Shown piece after piece: positions 61,165 through 64,000 of a stretch of DNA of 64,000 bases (positions within the stretch are counted from its first letter, which is position 1; every line of letters starts with the position of its first letter). This DNA comes from Gammaproteobacteria bacterium (GTDB taxonomy: Bacteria > Pseudomonadota > Gammaproteobacteria > Pseudomonadales > Pseudohongiellaceae). The stretch lies in NCBI GenBank assembly GCA_030832825.1, contig JAURIJ010000004.1, positions 62,001 through 126,000 on the forward strand. The letters run 5' to 3'. The position numbers and the translations under genes are program-made. The notes under the pieces were generated by a model. That model was given only the letters and a program-made list of their open reading frames with translations, was not told where the DNA came from and made no database searches.

Positions 61165-61178
61165 CGGCTTCGACCCGG

Positions 61179-61315
61179 CCCCGGGCGGCGGGCACCCCGT
61201 TCTGCGACTGACCCGCAGCGGTCCCCGCTGCCCTCGCATCGCCGGGAGCCTCGGTCTCCCGGCTCACTCGGTGCGGGTCTCTTATGTCGCTGAACGGGGC
61301 GCCTGCCGCCCGGGG
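61179..61315. repeat. Y-shaped inverted-repeat element, different sequence
   Basis: Arms 61179-61202 and 61292-61315 are 24-base inverted repeats with two mismatches. Between them lie two hairpins, GCAGCGG-TCC-CCGCTGC (61215-61231) and GCCGGGAG-CCTCGGT-CTCCCGGC (61241-61263). The design (outer stem, two top hairpins) is that of the elements at 391-506 and 61498-61613, but the sequence differs. It begins 14 bases after the GldG-like stop and may end its transcript. Confidence 0.65.
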
Positions 61316-61453
61316 CCTCGTTCAATGCCAGCGAATGGATGACTCCTGCAGTTCCTCGATAGCTTTCTGCCTTTCTGAACGCGTCATGTTCCACGCGGCA
61401 CCTAAAGTGCCCGATGTCACACTGCAGCCGATGGAGCGACTTGGTCCCTCCCC

Positions 61454-61477
61454 GTGGGAGCTTGCTTGCAAGCGAAC
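61454..61477 (+). repeat. REP-like unit, left copy of inverted pair
   Basis: GTGGGAGCTTGCTTGCAAGC followed by GAAC; pairs with the unit at 61627-61650, one mismatch in 24 bases. Encloses the Y-shaped element 61498-61613. The GTGGGAGC opening is that of the REP-like units at 45758. Confidence 0.7.
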
Positions 61478-61497
61478 CTTCGCTGGCACTGAACCAA

Positions 61498-61613
61498 GGG
61501 TCTGGCGCCGAGGCGCTGGTCGGCGGACCGTGAGCCGCCTGGATGGCGGCGAGTCGAGCCCCCATGGATGGGTTCACGGCGTGTCCGCCGACCAGCGCCT
61601 CGGCGCCAGACCC
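61498..61613. repeat. Y-shaped inverted-repeat element, copy 2 (56-base conserved core)
   Basis: Arms 61498-61527 and 61584-61613 are perfect 30-base inverted repeats. The 56-base core 61528-61583 is identical, on the opposite strand, to 421-476. Apart from the core the two elements share little sequence: the stems differ while each stays self-complementary. It lies in the convergent gap between the GldG-like and histidine-kinase genes. Confidence 0.88.
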
Positions 61614-61626
61614 GGAATCAGCGTGA

Positions 61627-61650
61627 GTTCGCTTGCAAGCAAGCTCCTAC
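61627..61650 (-). repeat. REP-like unit, right copy of inverted pair
   Basis: On the minus strand it reads GTAGGAGCTTGCTTGCAAGC then GAAC, with one difference from the left copy. It begins two bases beyond the stop codon of the histidine-kinase gene, so it would be transcribed at the end of that mRNA. Confidence 0.7.
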
Positions 61651-61651
61651 T

Positions 61652-62989
61652 TCACCCCACCGGTTCGTGTTCCGTGTCCCGCGGCAGGTGAATCTTCACG
61701 CGCGTGCCCACGCCCAGTTCGCTGCTGATCTCCAGCCGCCCCCCGTGCGCCTGGGCGATCAGCCGGCACAGGTACAGGCCCAGCCCGAAGCCCCCCGTGT
61801 TGCGCTGCCGCGCACTGTCCGGCCGGTAGAACGGCTCGCTCAGGTGCTCCATATGCTCCGCCGCGATGCCCTCGCCCTGATCCTCCACCTCCAGCGACAC
61901 CTCCGTGTCCGTGAATGCCACCCGCACCGTGATCGGATTGTCCCGACCGTGCCGGATGGCATTGTTCACGATGTTGGTCAGCAGCAGCCGTGTGCGCAGC
62001 TTGTCCACGTTCACGCAGACATCTTCTTCCGGCCGCAGGTAATCCACGCCCGGCGCGTAGTTCTGGAAGTAAGGTTCGAGCACCAGCCCAATGTAATCCG
62101 CGAAATCCACCGGTTCCGCCAGCAGCGCCTGATGCTGGTTGCTGAGACGCTCCGCCTCGATCAGGTCGGAGATCAACAGGTCGATCTCGTTGATGTCGTC
62201 GGCCAGCGCCTCGCGCACCGCGTCATCGTCCATGAATTCCAGCTGCAGCTTGGCGCGCGTGATCGGCGTGCGCAGTTCATGGCTGATGGCCAGCAGGAGC
62301 TGGCGCTTGGCCTCCAGCATCTGCTGCAGCGAATCCGCCATGTGGTTCACGCTCTGGGTCAGTTCGCCCAGTTCGTCGGTGCGGCGCGTCTTCACACGGT
62401 AACTCAGGTCGCCCTCGCAAATGCGTTCCGCCCCCTCGCGCAGCTTGCGCACCGGCTCCACCAGCAGGCGATGCACCAGCAGGTAATTGAGCAGCAGGGC
62501 GAGTGCCGCAAGGGCCAGGCCGATGTACACCACGATGTAGTCGTAATCGCTCAGCGTGGGCACACGGCGGTTGAGGAAGTACTCATAGGCGCCGCGTGCC
62601 ACACGAATCACTTCTTCATTGCCCGAGACCATCACCTGGGCTTCGCGCGAGAGCGTGCGCACGAACACGGCGCTGTCGACGTCCAGGTCGCTCTGGTCGT
62701 CGGACTGCCAGTTGATGTGCGGGCTGCGGATGATGATGGTGAGCGAGAGTTCCTGCGCGAGCTGGGAGGCGCGCTGCAGATCGGGCGGCACACCGATGTT
62801 GTCGACGATGAGCGTGATGTTGTCGAGATAGAAGTCGGGCAGCGGGTTGAGGCGTTCGGAGCGCCAGTTCTCGTCGATCTGACGGATGGACAGCGTGATG
62901 ATCAGGAAGAACACCAGCACCGTCACGCTGAAGATCAGGAACAGTCGAAAGAAGAGAGAGTTGTTGATGCGCCCGGGCAGAGTCCGCAT
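61652..62989 (-). CDS. EnvZ/RstB-type sensor histidine kinase
   Basis: 445 residues. Membrane segments about 12-34 (LFFRLFLIFSVTVLVFFLI) and 152-175 (YIVVYIGLALAALALLLNYL) flank a periplasmic sensor of about 115 residues; HAMP about 175-228; HisKA with SHELRTPITRAKLQL (H237); ATPase with IVNNAIRHG, VEDQGEGIA and GGFGLGLYLCRLI. It follows the response-regulator gene after 27 bases. The signal is unknown. The transcript would run into the REP-like unit. Confidence 0.92.
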   Translation of the reverse strand: MRTLPGRINNSLFFRLFLIFSVTVLVFFLIITLSIRQIDENWRSERLNPLPDFYLDNITLIVDNIGVPPDLQRASQLAQELSLTIIIRSPHINWQSDDQSDLDVDSAVFVRTLSREAQVMVSGNEEVIRVARGAYEYFLNRRVPTLSDYDYIVVYIGLALAALALLLNYLLVHRLLVEPVRKLREGAERICEGDLSYRVKTRRTDELGELTQSVNHMADSLQQMLEAKRQLLLAISHELRTPITRAKLQLEFMDDDAVREALADDINEIDLLISDLIEAERLSNQHQALLAEPVDFADYIGLVLEPYFQNYAPGVDYLRPEEDVCVNVDKLRTRLLLTNIVNNAIRHGRDNPITVRVAFTDTEVSLEVEDQGEGIAAEHMEHLSEPFYRPDSARQRNTGGFGLGLYLCRLIAQAHGGRLEISSELGVGTRVKIHLPRDTEHEPVG

Positions 62990-63016
62990 GGTTGAGCCAC
63001 TGTCGCGGCGCAGGCC

Positions 63017-63718
63017 TCAGCCCGGCTCGCCCACAAAGGTGTAGCCGCGTCCCCACACCGTCTTGATGAAGCGCGGTGTCTTGGAGGTGTCCTTGAGCTT
63101 GTGACGCAGGCGGCTGACCAGCGTGTCCACGGCACGGGAGAACAGTTCGGCGTCGATGCCGCGCAGGCGGTTCATGAGTTCGTCGCGGGTGAAGGTCTTG
63201 TTGGGCGACTGCATGAACAGCAGCAGCAGTTCGTATTCCATGGTCGTCAGCTCGACGATCTCGCCGTCGAGTTTCACCAGGCGCCGCGTGGTGTCCACAT
63301 CGAGGCCCTGGACTTTCGGCATGTCCACTTGACTGCGGGCTTCGTCGCTGGTGCGGCGCAGGATGTTGGTGATGCGGGCCACCAGTTCGCGCGGCTCGAA
63401 GGGCTTGGGCAGGTAGTCGTCGGCGCCCAGTTCCAGGCCGACGATGCGGTCGGTGACCTCGCCGTGGGCCGTGAGCATGAGGATGGGAAGCTGGCCGTAG
63501 AGCGAGGATTTGGCGCGAATCTCGCGGCAGATCTCGAAGCCGTCCTTCTCGGGCAGCATGACGTCGAGGATCAGCAGGTCAGGCTTGTTGCGCTTCAGAT
63601 ACTCGAAGCCGCGCGACGGCGTATGGGCTGCCGTCACCGCCATGTCGTAACGCTCCAGATATTGCGTCAACAACTGGCCGAGCTTTTCGTCGTCATCAAT
63701 CAGCAGAATCTGTTTCAT
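63017..63718 (-). CDS. OmpR/RstA-family response regulator
   Basis: 233 residues. Receiver: LLIDDDEKLGQLL, acceptor D52 (LILDVMLPEKDGFE), LMLTAHGEVTDRI, GADDYLPKPFEPREL. Winged helix: ELTTMEYELLLLFM, RAVDTLVSRLRHKL, FIKTVWGRGYTFVG. First gene of a two-gene operon with the kinase. Regulated genes are not known. ATG 63718 begins the conserved receiver sequence directly. Confidence 0.93.
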   Translation of the reverse strand: MKQILLIDDDEKLGQLLTQYLERYDMAVTAAHTPSRGFEYLKRNKPDLLILDVMLPEKDGFEICREIRAKSSLYGQLPILMLTAHGEVTDRIVGLELGADDYLPKPFEPRELVARITNILRRTSDEARSQVDMPKVQGLDVDTTRRLVKLDGEIVELTTMEYELLLLFMQSPNKTFTRDELMNRLRGIDAELFSRAVDTLVSRLRHKLKDTSKTPRFIKTVWGRGYTFVGEPG

Positions 63719-63876
63719 GCAGCACCCTGGACGTGGTCGGGCCGAGTGTACGAAGTCGGCCTGGGGAAAGCAATTGCAGCGCCGCCGGGCCGGTGCGCAG
63801 GTGCTGCGGCGGTCGCGGCAGTAGTATCATGGCGCCCCTGCGGGCCCGCGGGGCTCACCCGGATCGAGACGACACG

Positions 63877-64000
63877 ATGATTTCCCTGAACAATGCCACG
63901 CTGATGCGCGGCGAACTGGTGCTGTTGCGCGACGCGAACCTGGCCATCCACAACGGCCAGAAGATCGGCGTGATCGGGCGCAATGGCAGCGGCAAGTCCA
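63877..64000 (+). CDS. ABC-F family ATPase, N-terminal fragment
   Basis: 41 residues before the right edge: MISLNNATLMRGELVLLRDA, then IHNGQKIGVIGRNGSGKS. The last part is a Walker A motif with the G-x-N-G-S-G-K-S form used by ABC-F proteins (Uup, YheS, EttA). ABC-F proteins act on ribosomes rather than transport. YheS-like by its short N-terminus. The 158-base gap to the response regulator holds a possible -10 TATCAT at about 63826. Confidence 0.8.
   Translation, partial: MISLNNATLMRGELVLLRDANLAIHNGQKIGVIGRNGSGKS

Noticed and set aside
59146..61239. Long open frame opposite the GldG-like gene
   Set aside because: Antisense shadow; the plus-strand protein has membrane helices, GldG motifs and operon context.

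Overview
The window is GC-rich, densely coding chromosomal DNA from a gammaproteobacterium. Gene order points to a relative of Pseudomonas or the Cellvibrionales type. Several blocks follow the Pseudomonas aeruginosa arrangement: nudF-yqiB-cpdA-yqiA-parE-parC; proC-yggT-yggU-metX-metW-rdgB-hemW; yggS/pilT; ruvX-yqgE-tonB3-gshB followed by pilG; and lptM-lysA-dapF-DUF484. Genus cannot be fixed from the sequence alone. I found no tRNA, rRNA, CRISPR array, transposase or phage gene.

Layout. 0-5.7 kb: end of a DAHP synthase gene, a large Y-shaped repeat, a GST-like protein, a PdsR/PdsS-type two-component system without a visible sortase, and a two-gene operon (SnoaL-like protein plus unknown exported protein). 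5.7-7.2 kb: ECF11-type sigma factor and ChrR anti-sigma factor, with two divergent promoters of the TGATCY-N18-TA type. 7.2-14.4 kb: ppiC, then nudF, yqiB, cpdA, yqiA, parE, parC. 14.6-23.6 kb (minus strand): an exported beta-propeller protein and the housekeeping run argA, argE, hemW, rdgB, metW, metX, yggU, yggT, proC.

23.6-37.7 kb is an accessory stretch lying between proC and yggS, which are neighbours in Pseudomonas. It holds a TonB receptor / Asp-box protein / TlpA redoxin trio, a ModE regulator divergent from a second TonB receptor with a dyad operator between them, a RibD-like reductase, a LysE exporter, an SGNH hydrolase, a probably broken small gene, and a fimX homologue with a downstream degenerate-cyclase gene. 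37.8-46.6 kb: yggS, pilT, ruvX, yqgE, tonB3-like, gshB, then a reduced Pil-Chp cluster (PilG, a receiver without its acceptor Asp, and a short ChpA without CheW or REC domains). 46.6-54.3 kb: a membrane protein and glycosyltransferases, including a 1735-residue PIG-L/GT2/coiled-coil/GT2/GT4 fusion. 54.3-57.3 kb: DUF484, dapF, lysA, lptM. 57.4-61.2 kb: a Gld-type ABC transporter operon. 61.2-61.65 kb: a cluster of structured repeats sharing an identical 56-base core with the repeat near position 450. 61.65-64 kb: an OmpR/EnvZ-type system and the start of an ABC-F gene.

Main themes are type IV pilus control (PilT, FimX, PilG, ChpA-like, TonB3-like), outer-membrane uptake (two TonB receptors, one apparently under ModE), singlet-oxygen-type stress control (sigma factor and ChrR), and surface glycan synthesis. 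The strongest candidates for undescribed biology are the Y-shaped repeats with conserved cores and differing but self-complementary stems, the TonB / Cys-rich Asp-box / redoxin trio, the ModE-linked TonB receptor, the stripped-down Pil-Chp module and the giant glycosyltransferase fusion.
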